This document shows positions 41,992 through 50,141 of a stretch of DNA of 64,000 bases, one piece after another. Made by a program: the position numbers and the translations under genes. Each line of letters starts with the position of its first letter. Position 1 is the first letter of the stretch. Under the pieces are notes generated by a model. The model ran no database searches and was not told the DNA's origin. It saw only the letters and a program-made list of their open reading frames with translations. Source of the stretch: Pseudomonas ovata (lineage in GTDB: Bacteria > Pseudomonadota > Gammaproteobacteria > Pseudomonadales > Pseudomonadaceae); contig NZ_QFFU01000024.1 in assembly GCF_003131185.1 (NCBI RefSeq), positions 1 to 64,000 on the forward strand, read 5' to 3'.

Positions 41992-43155
41992 ATGACATTA
42001 AAGGATGCTATAGCCCTGCGCACCGGCGGCAAGCCGCTCAGCCAGCTCAAGCAGCCGCTCGAAGTCGTTCGCCAGTTCACCCCCAACTGGTTTGCGGCAA
42101 CGATGGGCACCGGTATTTTGGCAATCGCCTTAGCGAGTTTTCCCGCGTCGGTACCCGGCTTGCGTCTGATCGCCGAAGGACTGTGGCTGTTCAACATTTT
42201 GCTTTTCGTTCTATTCAGCGGCTTGTATGCCGCTCGCTGGATCTTGTTCTACAACGAAGCCAAGCAAATTTTTGCCCACTCCACCGTATCGATGTTCTTC
42301 GGCACCATTCCGATGGGGTTGGCAACAATCATCAACGGAATGCTGATCTTTGGGCTGCCACGATGGGGTGAGGTGGCTGTCACGATTGCCACCGGACTTT
42401 GGTGGGTCGATGCGGCCATGGCACTGGTTTGCGGAGTAGCGATTCCGTACCTGATGTTTACTCGTCAGCAGCACAGCATCGATCAAATGACGGCGGTATG
42501 GTTGCTACCTGTGGTAGCCGCCGAAGTGGCCGCTGCCAGTGGCGGGCTGTTGGCACCGCACCTAGCCGATGGCGGGCACCAATTCACCGTGCTGGTGACC
42601 AGCTATGTGCTTTGGGCCTATTCGGTACCTGTCGCCCTAAGTGTCCTCGTGATCCTGCTATTGCGGATGGCACTGCACAAGCTGCCTCACGAGAACATGG
42701 CTGCATCGAGCTGGTTATCGCTTGGCCCCATTGGTACAGGTGCGTTGGGTCTGCTCGTGATGGGCAGCGACGCGCCGGTCATCTTCGCTGCTCACGGTAT
42801 GGCCGGAATTGGCGCCGTCGCGCAGGGGCTAGGCGTAATTGGCGGGATCCTACTATGGGGACTCGGCTTGTGGTGGATGAGCCTTGCCATACTGATCACG
42901 CTGAAGTACGCGCGCCACGGCATCCCTTTCAACCTGGGATGGTGGGGTTTTACTTTTCCACTGGGCGTCTATGCCGTCACGACGCTACGTTTGGGAAGCA
43001 CGCTTGGGTCAGGTTTCCTTACCGTCTTCGGTGCCTTTTTGGTCGTCGCCTTGACTGCTCTGTGGGCGGTGGTCGCGGGACGCACCCTAGCCGGTGCCTA
43101 CCGCGGGACGCTGTTCGTCTCGCCTTGCATTGCTCATCTGCAACCACGCAAATGA
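41992..43155 (+). CDS. TDT-family transporter (TehA/SLAC1-like), copy 1
   Basis: A 387-residue membrane protein with about ten segments. Family signatures are NWFAATMGTGILAIAL near the start and GWWGFTFPLGVYAVTTLRLG near the end. The TDT family includes sulfite and C4-dicarboxylate exporters and tellurite resistance TehA. It is very similar to the gene at 44656 (for example SMFFGTIPMGLATIING in both). Sulfite export is a guess supported by the CysB-like regulator between the copies. Confidence 0.85.
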   Translation: MTLKDAIALRTGGKPLSQLKQPLEVVRQFTPNWFAATMGTGILAIALASFPASVPGLRLIAEGLWLFNILLFVLFSGLYAARWILFYNEAKQIFAHSTVSMFFGTIPMGLATIINGMLIFGLPRWGEVAVTIATGLWWVDAAMALVCGVAIPYLMFTRQQHSIDQMTAVWLLPVVAAEVAAASGGLLAPHLADGGHQFTVLVTSYVLWAYSVPVALSVLVILLLRMALHKLPHENMAASSWLSLGPIGTGALGLLVMGSDAPVIFAAHGMAGIGAVAQGLGVIGGILLWGLGLWWMSLAILITLKYARHGIPFNLGWWGFTFPLGVYAVTTLRLGSTLGSGFLTVFGAFLVVALTALWAVVAGRTLAGAYRGTLFVSPCIAHLQPRK

Positions 43156-43320
43156 GGTCGATTAGGTGGCGCCTCGCTGAGCAACGCTACCAAGCTAGGA
43201 CCATCAGCCCACTCTCTACGACGAGTGAGCTGATGAGTCCGCAAATGGGGCTCAGTGAAAGCCATCCCTTGATGCCGTTGGTTACCGCGGCCGCCTTAAC
43301 CGATTCAAAGGTGCGTCAGC

Positions 43321-43664
43321 TCAGGACGAGGATGACTCTGTCTCTTGGGAAGGGCGGTGGCGTCCTACCGTGCCAATCTCGGCAGGCGTCTTGATGTAGA
43401 ACAGTGCCAAGTCTTCCGATTCGAGGCGTTGAAACAGCATGTCGTGTTGAATTTGAGTCAGCGCCATCGTTACCTGGATGGGCTGATCGGCAAGCTCAAA
43501 AAATGAGCGGAGTGGCGTTTTCCATCTTGGCCAAAGCCTTCAGCCGCCACTGACAACGTTGCGCCACTTAGGTGAAGCTCTTTAGCAAGATCCAGAGTAA
43601 GCGGCTGGTGAACACGTCTTCCATTTTGATGAGGGCATCGCGTGGTCTGACCGTCATCTCGCAT
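43321..43664 (-). pseudogene. DUF190 gene with a frameshift
   Basis: The first part (NGRRVHQPLTLDLAKELHLS, ATLSVAAEGFGQDGKRHSAH) matches the DUF190 gene at 47090. A missing base in a run of six A (plus strand, about 43498-43503) breaks the frame after HSAHF; the next frame continues FELADQPIQVTMALTQIQHD and reaches the stop at 43321. It overlaps the LysR gene start region by a few bases. Possibly left from a second fluoride locus. Confidence 0.7.
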
Positions 43665-44547
43665 TGGCCGACGCGAAATCCTTGATCACACTGAAAAAGG
43701 TTTCAAGAGAGCGGGAGATAAACTTGTCTCTGTGATAAATCGCGTGCAACTGCCGTTTGTGCTCAGGAATCATGTGGTTCAACGAGATCAGGCTCCCCTC
43801 GGCGATGAGATCTCCAACCACCCAATAGGAAAGGCAACTGATTCCGACGCCAGCCGAGACCATCCGCTTGATAGCTTCTGAACTGCCAATCTGCCGGGCA
43901 TTGCGCCAGGCACCCAGGTGTGGAAAAAGCCAGCGCTGAACCTCTTCAGCCGTACCCGATCCCTCTTCGCGTACCAGCCAGCGCGCTTCTTGCAGGTCAC
44001 TAAGCGAAAGCCGCCCCTTGTGTGCCAGAGGGTCATCTGCCGCTGCGACAATGATCAACTCGTCTTCACACCAGGGCTGCACGGCCAGAGTGGGCTGATG
44101 GCTCGGCCCCTCGACCAGGCCAACGTCAATTGACAATTGTGCCGCCTGCCGGGCGATCTCTGCGCTGTTGCCCAGGATGACATCGATCTGTGTCCCGCCG
44201 GCACGCTCGGCCATGTGTTGCATCAGCAGCGGCATGATGTAGTTGCCAATCGTCGTGCTGCAACCTACCCGCAGCCGCGCGACCACGTCAGTCCGAAAAC
44301 CACCCTCGATCTCCAGTGCAGCCTCCAGCAGGCGGATAGCCTTGGGCAATAGTGCCTGGCCGTTTTCGTTGAGCACCAGGCGTTTGCCGACGCGGTCGAA
44401 GAGTCGAATATCCAATGCGCCTTCGAGTTCTTGGAGTGCTGCGCTGGTGGCTGACTGCGAAAGAGCGAGGGTTGCGCTGGCTTGGGTGGTTGAACCCAGC
44501 TGGGCGATAGCGCGGAAGATGTGGAGTTGCCGAAGTGTGAGCTTCAC
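43654..44547 (-). CDS. LysR-family regulator, CysB/YeiE-like
   Basis: A 297-residue LysR protein: winged helix QLGSTTQASATLALSQSATS at the N-terminus, then an effector domain with LRVGCSTTIGNYIMPLLMQH and VGLVEGP. YeiE/CysL-like regulators of sulfite or sulfur metabolism have this N-terminal pattern (LRQLHIFRAIAQLGS). It is divergent from the second TDT gene, whose promoter it probably controls. Confidence 0.88.
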   Translation of the reverse strand: MKLTLRQLHIFRAIAQLGSTTQASATLALSQSATSAALQELEGALDIRLFDRVGKRLVLNENGQALLPKAIRLLEAALEIEGGFRTDVVARLRVGCSTTIGNYIMPLLMQHMAERAGGTQIDVILGNSAEIARQAAQLSIDVGLVEGPSHQPTLAVQPWCEDELIIVAAADDPLAHKGRLSLSDLQEARWLVREEGSGTAEEVQRWLFPHLGAWRNARQIGSSEAIKRMVSAGVGISCLSYWVVGDLIAEGSLISLNHMIPEHKRQLHAIYHRDKFISRSLETFFSVIKDFASANAR

Positions 44548-44655
44548 TTTCTTACCTTGAAAATAGGTATGCCATATTCAAAATATCCGTTTTTCCAGAT
44601 AGATGCATGCCGCTATTCTGAACCTGTTGCCGCATCGCAATCATTCGGAGGTTTT

Positions 44656-45828
44656 ATGCGCGAGATCAGCCTTATCAAGGTCATGCAGGGCGGCCAGCCG
44701 CTCTCGGCGCTTTCCAATCCCAAGGAAGCGATTCGACAGTTCACGCCTAACTGGTTTGCCGCAACGATGGGCACCGGCATTCTGGCCTTGGCCCTGGGGC
44801 AGTTGCCGGGTCACAGTATGCTGCTTACAGGTATTGGGGAGGCGCTTTGGCTGTTCAATATCCTGCTGTTTACCGTCTTTACCCTGATGTACGCCGCCCG
44901 CTGGGTGTTCTTCTTCGATGAGGCCAAACAGATCTTTGGGCATTCCACGGTTTCGATGTTTTTCGGCACGATACCGATGGGCCTGGCAACGATCATCAAC
45001 GGCTTGGTTCAGTACGGCCTGCCGAACTGGGGAGACGGTGTGATCCCCTTGGCCCATGCGCTCTGGTGGCTGGACGTCGCCATGGCACTGGCGTGTGGGG
45101 TGCTGATCCCGTTCATGATGTTTACCCGGCAGGAGCACAGCATCGATCAGATGACTGCTGTATGGCTGCTTCCTGTGGTAGCGGCGGAAGTGGCAGCGGC
45201 GAGCGGCGGTACCATCGCACCGCATCTGGCTGATACCAGTGCTCAGTTCACGATGCTGATCACCAGCTACGTCTTGTGGGCCTACTCGGTTCCAGTTGCC
45301 TTAAGCATACTGGTTATTCTGGTACTGCGTCTGGCACTTCATAAATTGCCCCATGAGAGCATGGCGGCGTCGTCTTGGTTATCGCTGGGGCCAATTGGCA
45401 CGGGCGCTCTGGGCATGTTGGTCATTGGTAACGATGCACCGGCAATCTTCGCTGCCCACGGCATGTCAGGCGCCGGCGTGGTGGCCGGGGGTATCGGGGT
45501 AGTATCGGGTGTCCTGTTCTGGGGCTTGGGCTTGTGGTGGATGCTGTTGGCGCTGTTGATCACCGCGCGTTATGCCAAGGGCGGCATACCCTTCAATCTT
45601 GGCTGGTGGGGCTTCACATTCCCGCTGGGGGTATATGCGGTGACCACGCTGAAGCTCGGCGCGACGCTGAACTTGGCCTTTTTTGATGTGCTGGGCATTA
45701 TCCTGGTGATGATGTTGGCCATCATGTGGCTGGTGGTTGCGACCAAAACCGCTGCCGGTGCATACCGTGGCAATCTATTTGTATCGCCTTGTATCGCGTC
45801 GCTGAACGCCAAACGCGCCAGTCGCTAA
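44656..45828 (+). CDS. TDT-family transporter (TehA/SLAC1-like), copy 2
   Basis: A 390-residue paralogue of the protein at 41992, with the same hallmarks (TPNWFAATMGTGILALALGQ, LGWWGFTFPLGVYAVTTLKL). ATG 44656 follows GGAGG; longer versions of the frame enter the promoter. The two copies differ most in loop regions and at the C-terminus. Likely an anion exporter under LysR control. Confidence 0.88.
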   Translation: MREISLIKVMQGGQPLSALSNPKEAIRQFTPNWFAATMGTGILALALGQLPGHSMLLTGIGEALWLFNILLFTVFTLMYAARWVFFFDEAKQIFGHSTVSMFFGTIPMGLATIINGLVQYGLPNWGDGVIPLAHALWWLDVAMALACGVLIPFMMFTRQEHSIDQMTAVWLLPVVAAEVAAASGGTIAPHLADTSAQFTMLITSYVLWAYSVPVALSILVILVLRLALHKLPHESMAASSWLSLGPIGTGALGMLVIGNDAPAIFAAHGMSGAGVVAGGIGVVSGVLFWGLGLWWMLLALLITARYAKGGIPFNLGWWGFTFPLGVYAVTTLKLGATLNLAFFDVLGIILVMMLAIMWLVVATKTAAGAYRGNLFVSPCIASLNAKRASR

Positions 45829-45831
45829 CGA

Positions 45832-46407
45832 TCAGACACTCGCCACGTTCGCCGCCCGGGCCAGCGTGGCGACAATGTCTTTAGCGACATCAGGATGCTG
45901 ACACACCGAAAGCGGGCTTGGGTGCGGCATGGCGAACAGCCTGACCTCGGGGCGATGATGCTCGATTTCGGGTGCCGCTCTTTGAGCCACGCGTCCAGCC
46001 AAGACCACGACGCGCAGGCACGGGAGCAGATCCATTACCTCTTTCAGCAGTGTGACGCCCTCTGTGATTTTCGAGCGGGTGATCGCTTCGGCAGGACTGT
46101 CCAGCTTCGGCAGCCACGGATAGATATTCCACAAAATGGTCTGCTCACGCGCGAGGCACGCCTGTTCAAGGAAGCGCTTCAGGTTGCGCTGGGAGGGCCC
46201 TGTGTTGTCGCGGGAAACGAAGCGTGGCCACGAGCAATCCCTGGCCGGAGATTCCAGCAATATCAGAACAGACGCATCGACCCCACCATCCAGCGGATCA
46301 AAGTACGGCAGTCGTCTAGCTCCCAGGCTCCGGGCGTCTACCCACTTGTTCAGAATACCAGCAGGCTGGGAGTACAGACGATGTCTGCGGGTATCTTGAA
46401 TATTCAT
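45832..46407 (-). CDS. Uracil-DNA-glycosylase-superfamily protein
   Basis: A 191-residue protein of the UDG fold: VLILLESPARDCSWPRFV (substrate loop), TILWNIYPWLP, and the C-terminal loop MPHPSPLSV. UDG-superfamily members remove uracil or altered bases; small ones of this type are found in plasmids and islands and are sometimes linked to defence. The gene ends 4 bp from the TDT gene, convergent. Confidence 0.75.
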   Translation of the reverse strand: MNIQDTRRHRLYSQPAGILNKWVDARSLGARRLPYFDPLDGGVDASVLILLESPARDCSWPRFVSRDNTGPSQRNLKRFLEQACLAREQTILWNIYPWLPKLDSPAEAITRSKITEGVTLLKEVMDLLPCLRVVVLAGRVAQRAAPEIEHHRPEVRLFAMPHPSPLSVCQHPDVAKDIVATLARAANVASV

Positions 46408-46499
46408 CTAGTCTCTAGGCGTCGAGGGGAAACCGTGCTCGCGTCAACGATTGCGAAGCACTATTTACGTGACAATCGCGCGAGTGATATGTTGCTTCT

Positions 46500-46550
46500 A
46501 AGGAGATGGCATTCCTCCTCACAACCGCCCCGTGCTGATGATGCCTACGT
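46500..46550 (+). promoter_or_regulatory. Fluoride riboswitch (crcB motif)
   Basis: The RNA would contain GGAGATGGCATTCCTCC, then ACAACCGCCC, then GCTGATGATGCCTAC. The conserved GATGGCATTC, the AACCGC pseudoknot strand and the CTGATGATGCCTAC 3' part match the P. syringae-type fluoride riboswitch. It stands about 145 bp before crcB and should turn the operon on in the presence of fluoride. Confidence 0.88.
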
Positions 46551-46695
46551 GAACCCTGGACAGGGTGCGTAGGTGTGCCCCCTGTCCGCGAATCTAGGAC
46601 AGGAAATTGACTCAAAATTCCGTATTAACTCTCTATCGCAATCTGCGGTTATCAGCACCTCCTCGGCCCTACCAGCTTCGAGGAGATTTGCAGTC

Positions 46696-47079
46696 ATGCT
46701 GAAATCACTCTTTGTCATCGCCATCGGCGCATCACTTGGTGCCTGGTTGCGCTGGCTCTTGGGTATGAAGCTCAACGCTCTGTTCCCGACTATTCCCCCA
46801 GGCACTGTAGTGGCGAACATGGTCGGGGGATACATCATTGGCCTAGCCATCGCGCTCTTGGCCGCATCTCCCTCCTTAAGTCCAGAATGGCGCTTGCTGA
46901 TAATCACGGGCTTTTGTGGGGGACTTACCACCTTTTCCACCTTTTCAGCCGAAACAGTTGCCCTCATCCAAGAAGGAAGATTGCTGTGGGCGCTCGGCTC
47001 AATTTCATTGCACGTTGTAGGTTCGTTAGCGATGACCGCTGCCGGACTACTTTCCTACCAAATGATTGGTACTCGCTGA
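46696..47079 (+). CDS. crcB: CrcB/Fluc fluoride channel
   Basis: A 127-residue protein with four membrane segments. Fluc signatures: IAIGASLGAWLRWLLG, TVVANMVGGYIIG with the key Asn, and GFCGGLTTFSTFSAE with the TTFS phenylalanine track. It exports fluoride as a dual-topology dimer. ATG 46696 follows GGAG. First gene after the fluoride riboswitch. Confidence 0.93.
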   Translation: MLKSLFVIAIGASLGAWLRWLLGMKLNALFPTIPPGTVVANMVGGYIIGLAIALLAASPSLSPEWRLLIITGFCGGLTTFSTFSAETVALIQEGRLLWALGSISLHVVGSLAMTAAGLLSYQMIGTR

Positions 47080-47089
47080 GGAAATTGAA

Positions 47090-47443
47090 ATGAAAGGCTA
47101 TATGGTCGTTTTCTTCACCCAACAAAACCGTCGTTATCAAGGAAAGATGCTCGGCGAATGGATCGTCGACATAGCTAAGGAAATGGGGCTGCGCGGTGCC
47201 ACGCTATGCACCGGAATCGAAGGTTTTGGACACACTGGAAAACTTCACTCATCGCACTTTTTTGAGCTGGCTGATCAACCTACCGAGATTCGCTTGGCAA
47301 TGACGGAGGAGGAGTCAGAGTTATTATTCAAGCGACTGGACTGTGAGGAAATTTCGGTGTTTTTCACAAAAACGCCAATCGAGATGGGCACACTTGGAAA
47401 AGCGCCTTCCAGCGCAGCCCCGTCTACAACTTCGGAGCTATGA
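47090..47443 (+). CDS. DUF190 protein of the fluoride operon
   Basis: A 117-residue PII-like fold protein (GYMVVFFTQQNRRYQGKMLG, RGATLCTGIEGFGHTGKLHS). DUF190 proteins are common beside crcB; the role is unknown. It overlaps the pyrophosphatase gene by 4 bp (ATGA). A broken paralogue is at 43321. Confidence 0.9.
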   Translation: MKGYMVVFFTQQNRRYQGKMLGEWIVDIAKEMGLRGATLCTGIEGFGHTGKLHSSHFFELADQPTEIRLAMTEEESELLFKRLDCEEISVFFTKTPIEMGTLGKAPSSAAPSTTSEL

Positions 47444-47991
47444 ACATGAGCTATACGGACATTTCAGCTGGTAAAGCGATTCCCGATGACTTCTTCACCG
47501 TTATTGAGATCCCTGCAAACCACTCGCCGATCAAGTACGAGGTGGACAAGCCAAGCGGACAGATCTTCGTTGACCGCTTCCTCAGCACGCCGATGTTCTA
47601 CCCGGCCAACTACGGGTTCATTCCAAATACACTGAGCGATGACGGCGATCCTCTCGACGTCCTAGTGATTTGTCCTTACCCGGTATCACCTGGCGTTGTC
47701 ATTCGTAGTCGCCCGGTTGGTGTGATGTACATGACGGACGAAGCTGGAGCGGATGCCAAGGTGATCGCAGTGCCTCATGAAAAACTCAGCTCTATGTACA
47801 GCGACGTTAAGGAGTGCTCAGACCTGCCTGCATTACTCCTCGCGCAGATCCAGCACTTCTTCGAAAACTATAAGGCGTTGGAACCGGGTAAGTGGGTAAA
47901 GATGGGGCGATGGGGTAGCGCAGATGAGGCTAGGGAAGAAATCCGCAAGTCAGTAGCTGCCTACGTTCCAAAGAGGCTGATGTCTCACTAG
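47440..47991 (+). CDS. ppa: Inorganic pyrophosphatase (family I)
   Basis: A 183-residue soluble pyrophosphatase: KYEVDKPSGQIFVDRFLSTP, the signature DDGDPLDVLVI with metal-binding Asp residues, and the KYK-like C-terminus (ENYKALEPGKWVKM). Fluoride inhibits this enzyme, so an extra copy in a fluoride operon would help the cell keep its pyrophosphatase activity. Confidence 0.93.
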   Translation: MNMSYTDISAGKAIPDDFFTVIEIPANHSPIKYEVDKPSGQIFVDRFLSTPMFYPANYGFIPNTLSDDGDPLDVLVICPYPVSPGVVIRSRPVGVMYMTDEAGADAKVIAVPHEKLSSMYSDVKECSDLPALLLAQIQHFFENYKALEPGKWVKMGRWGSADEAREEIRKSVAAYVPKRLMSH

Positions 47992-48185
47992 AGAATCTGG
48001 ACTGTTAGAGTGAACCCACTTATGCGGAAGTAGCTCAGTAATCTCACTCGCCCGCTGTGTTGGCAGGCGGGTGAGCACGTCCTTTAGGTACGCATACGGA
48101 TCATGTCCATTGAGCCGTGCCGTCTGGATCAAGCTCATAATTGCAGCCGCACGTTTACCGCTGCGCAATGAGCCCGCAAGTAGTA
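47950..48185 (-). pseudogene. C-terminal remnant of an IS66-family TnpC
   Basis: In the minus-strand frame the sequence reads AGSLRSGKRAAAIMSLIQTA, then NGHDPYAYLKDVLTRLPTQ and ELLPHKW, the usual C-terminus of IS66 transposases. It is cut at about 48185 by the IS3-family element, itself missing its end there. Confidence 0.75.
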
Positions 48186-49457
48186 GTCGATATAGGCCCG
48201 AATTGCTACTGCCAGCTCCTCTACGCTTGAGAACCTGTTGCAGTGGAAAAGCTCAGATTTTAGTACTGCAAAAAAGCTTTCCATTGCCGCATTGTCGAGG
48301 CAATTGGCTCGCCTTGACATACTCTGAGTCAGTCCATGCTGACGGATCAGCTGTTGGTAGGCAGGGTATTGATAGTGCCAGCCTTGATCGGAATGGATGA
48401 GCGGTTTCTCATGAGGCCGAAGGGTCTTCAATCCGTCTTTCAACATACGTAAGACCATCTCGAACGATGGGCGCTCACTTATCTCGAAAGCCACAATTTC
48501 CTTATTGAAGAGGTCAAGAATCGGTGACAGGTATAGCCGGTTTTGATTGACACGAAACTCCGTTATGTCAGTCGCCCACCGCTGATTGGGCTGCGGTGCG
48601 GTAAAGCGGCGTTCCAGCAGGTTAGGCGCCACGCAGGACTCCGGCCCTGTGAATGGACGATAGCGACGGCGTCGCAGCGTGCACTTTAACGACATTTCGC
48701 CCATCAGCCGCTGTACTGCCTTGTGATTGATCTGCTGCCCCTGATTGCGTAGCGCCTGCGTGATGCGGCGATAGCCATAGCGACCCCGATGATGCGCGAA
48801 CATCGTCCGGATGCTCTCTTTGCGGGCACCTTGTTTGTCTGGTTGGCGAGTGACCTTGAGGTGGTAGTAGAAGCTGCTTCGAGGAAGACATGCTCCCTGA
48901 AGAAGCGCATCAAGTGGATATCGTGACCGCAACTCCTGCACGATAAGTGCTTTCTGCTGATTGTCCAGGTCACTGTCCTTGAGACCCAAGCTCATGGCTT
49001 TGCGCAGAAAGGCGTTTTTGACCTGCAGATAGGCAACCTGCTTTTCCAGCTCTCGGACTGGGTTTGCGATGTGGGGCTTGAAAGCGGATGGATCTGGAAC
49101 GGGAAGAAGGGGCAAGGAGTCACCTCTGCGTTTGCTGGCCAACCCCTCGATACCATACCTCTGCCACGCATCGACCCAGCGCTGCATTTGGGAGCGATTG
49201 AGACTAAATCGCTCACTAGCCCGTCGGATTGATAGGCCTTCGACGATCTGTCGCACCACCTCGATCTTGAAATCGATGCTGTGATAACGATAACGCTTTT
49301 GTAGAGCCGCTTTTCCGTGATTGGCATAGGCGCCAATCCATCCTTTTACCTGCACCACGCTGACGTCATGCACCCTAGCGAGGTGGCCGTAGCTGCAATC
49401 GCCCTTTTGGTACTGAGCGACGATCTTCAATTTGAACGCTAGAGAGTACTTGGGCAT
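48135..49457 (-). CDS. IS3-family transposase, fused OrfAB, C-terminus replaced
   Basis: A single 440-codon frame joins OrfA (two helix-turn-helices: GDCSYGHLARVHDVSVVQVK and LSIRRASERFSLNRSQMQRW) to OrfB (HTH_21 RYGYRRITQALRNQGQQI; DDE: WATDITEFRV, LIHSDQGWHYQY, DNAAMESFFAVLKSELFH). Related elements need a frameshift to make the fusion. The natural end after IDYY is replaced by LRAHCAAVNVRLQL read from IS66 sequence. Catalytic residues are present, but with one end missing the element should be immobile. Confidence 0.85.
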   Translation of the reverse strand: MPKYSLAFKLKIVAQYQKGDCSYGHLARVHDVSVVQVKGWIGAYANHGKAALQKRYRYHSIDFKIEVVRQIVEGLSIRRASERFSLNRSQMQRWVDAWQRYGIEGLASKRRGDSLPLLPVPDPSAFKPHIANPVRELEKQVAYLQVKNAFLRKAMSLGLKDSDLDNQQKALIVQELRSRYPLDALLQGACLPRSSFYYHLKVTRQPDKQGARKESIRTMFAHHRGRYGYRRITQALRNQGQQINHKAVQRLMGEMSLKCTLRRRRYRPFTGPESCVAPNLLERRFTAPQPNQRWATDITEFRVNQNRLYLSPILDLFNKEIVAFEISERPSFEMVLRMLKDGLKTLRPHEKPLIHSDQGWHYQYPAYQQLIRQHGLTQSMSRRANCLDNAAMESFFAVLKSELFHCNRFSSVEELAVAIRAYIDYYLRAHCAAVNVRLQL

Positions 49458-49497
49458 GGTACGCCTTCAAGGCAGCGTCCAACTTTCGGGGGTCATT
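48186..49497 (-). mobile_element. IS3-family (IS150-group) element, 3' end missing
   Basis: The 5' end is intact: reading inward TGACCCCCGAAAGTTGGACG from 49497. The other end is lost at the junction with IS66 sequence near 48185. No target duplication can be found. Confidence 0.7.
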
Positions 49498-49561
49498 TCA
49501 AGGACGCCGAGGCCCTTTCCAAACGGGTAAACCAGCGGTCTATTTAGCCTTGGGCTTACAA

Positions 49562-49588
49562 GCCTGTTAGCGCATTGCGCTAACAGGC
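49562..49588. repeat. Perfect 12-bp palindrome with 3-bp loop
   Basis: GCCTGTTAGCGC (49562-49573) and GCGCTAACAGGC (49577-49588) around ATT. It could form a stable hairpin; no T-run follows. Confidence 0.6.
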
Positions 49589-49962
49589 CCAACGAGTAGC
49601 TACGGCGCGGACGGATAAGTCATAGGCACCTAAATTTTGCGCCACACCAACGCAGGAATGGTTCTGATATAGATCAGCTCGCTTATCAACTCAATCAACG
49701 TTTGAGTAATGACCGCAGCTGCAGCTAGCCCTCTGATTTCTCAGGAAACACCTAGCGGAAGTAGAGGCGAAGGTAGCCAAGCTCCAGCAAATCAGGATCG
49801 ATTTGCTCTCAATGGCAGGCAGGTGCGAGTCGACTTGCTTAGGCTCGAGCACTCCAGATTGCACGATCGTAGAGTCCCTGTTTGAACCGGCTGCTGGGAC
49901 TGGTTCGGGTTGCTGCTCTTAGACAGATTAAAATCTAAGTATATGATAAATATAGAAAAATA

Positions 49963-49990
49963 TCTGTTTTATACGTATTTTATCACCACA
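49963..49990. other. Right half of the dif-like recombination core
   Basis: Spacer CGTATT (49974-49979) and right arm TTATCACCACA (49980-49990) match the complete site at 35161-35188 over 15 bp (CGTATTTTATCACCA). The left arm is TCTGTTTTATA, unlike the complete site. Orientation is the same, so the two sites are direct repeats flanking 14.8 kb. Confidence 0.5.
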
Positions 49991-50141
49991 AATCTCATCG
50001 GTGCAGAATCGTGCGATATGGATGCTTGATGACCAACCAGAGATGATGCATTGAGAGGCATCAGGGAATAAATTTTACATAGTGCTATTATTCGATGCTC
50101 TATGACCGTTTAAAACTATTCTAAAATATGATGATAGTGGG

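Larger units (their letters stand above)
49498..50141. other. Gene-free, AT-rich stretch with a long palindrome and a dif-like half-site
   Basis: No coding sequence is evident. The left part is mixed, the right part from 49925 very AT-rich. A palindrome at 49562-49588 and the half-site at 49963-49990 are listed separately. Confidence 0.5.

Noticed and set aside
43185..43250. Second fluoride riboswitch near the broken DUF190 gene
   Set aside because: AGCTGATGAGTCC resembles the 3' part of the motif, but the GATGGNNTTC 5' stem and pseudoknot strand are absent and the DUF190 pseudogene is on the other strand.
43230..43265. Hammerhead-ribozyme-like CTGATGAGTCCG followed by GTGAAAG
   Set aside because: The second core strand (CGAAA next to the paired stem) is missing and no stem III or I can be closed.
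42399..43394. 331-codon ORF overlapping the first TDT gene
   Set aside because: It is the shadow of the TDT gene in another frame; no motif and improbable composition.
49562..49588. Integron attC site
   Set aside because: GTTAG and CTAAC occur in the wrong order and there is no imperfect, bulged stem or cassette gene.
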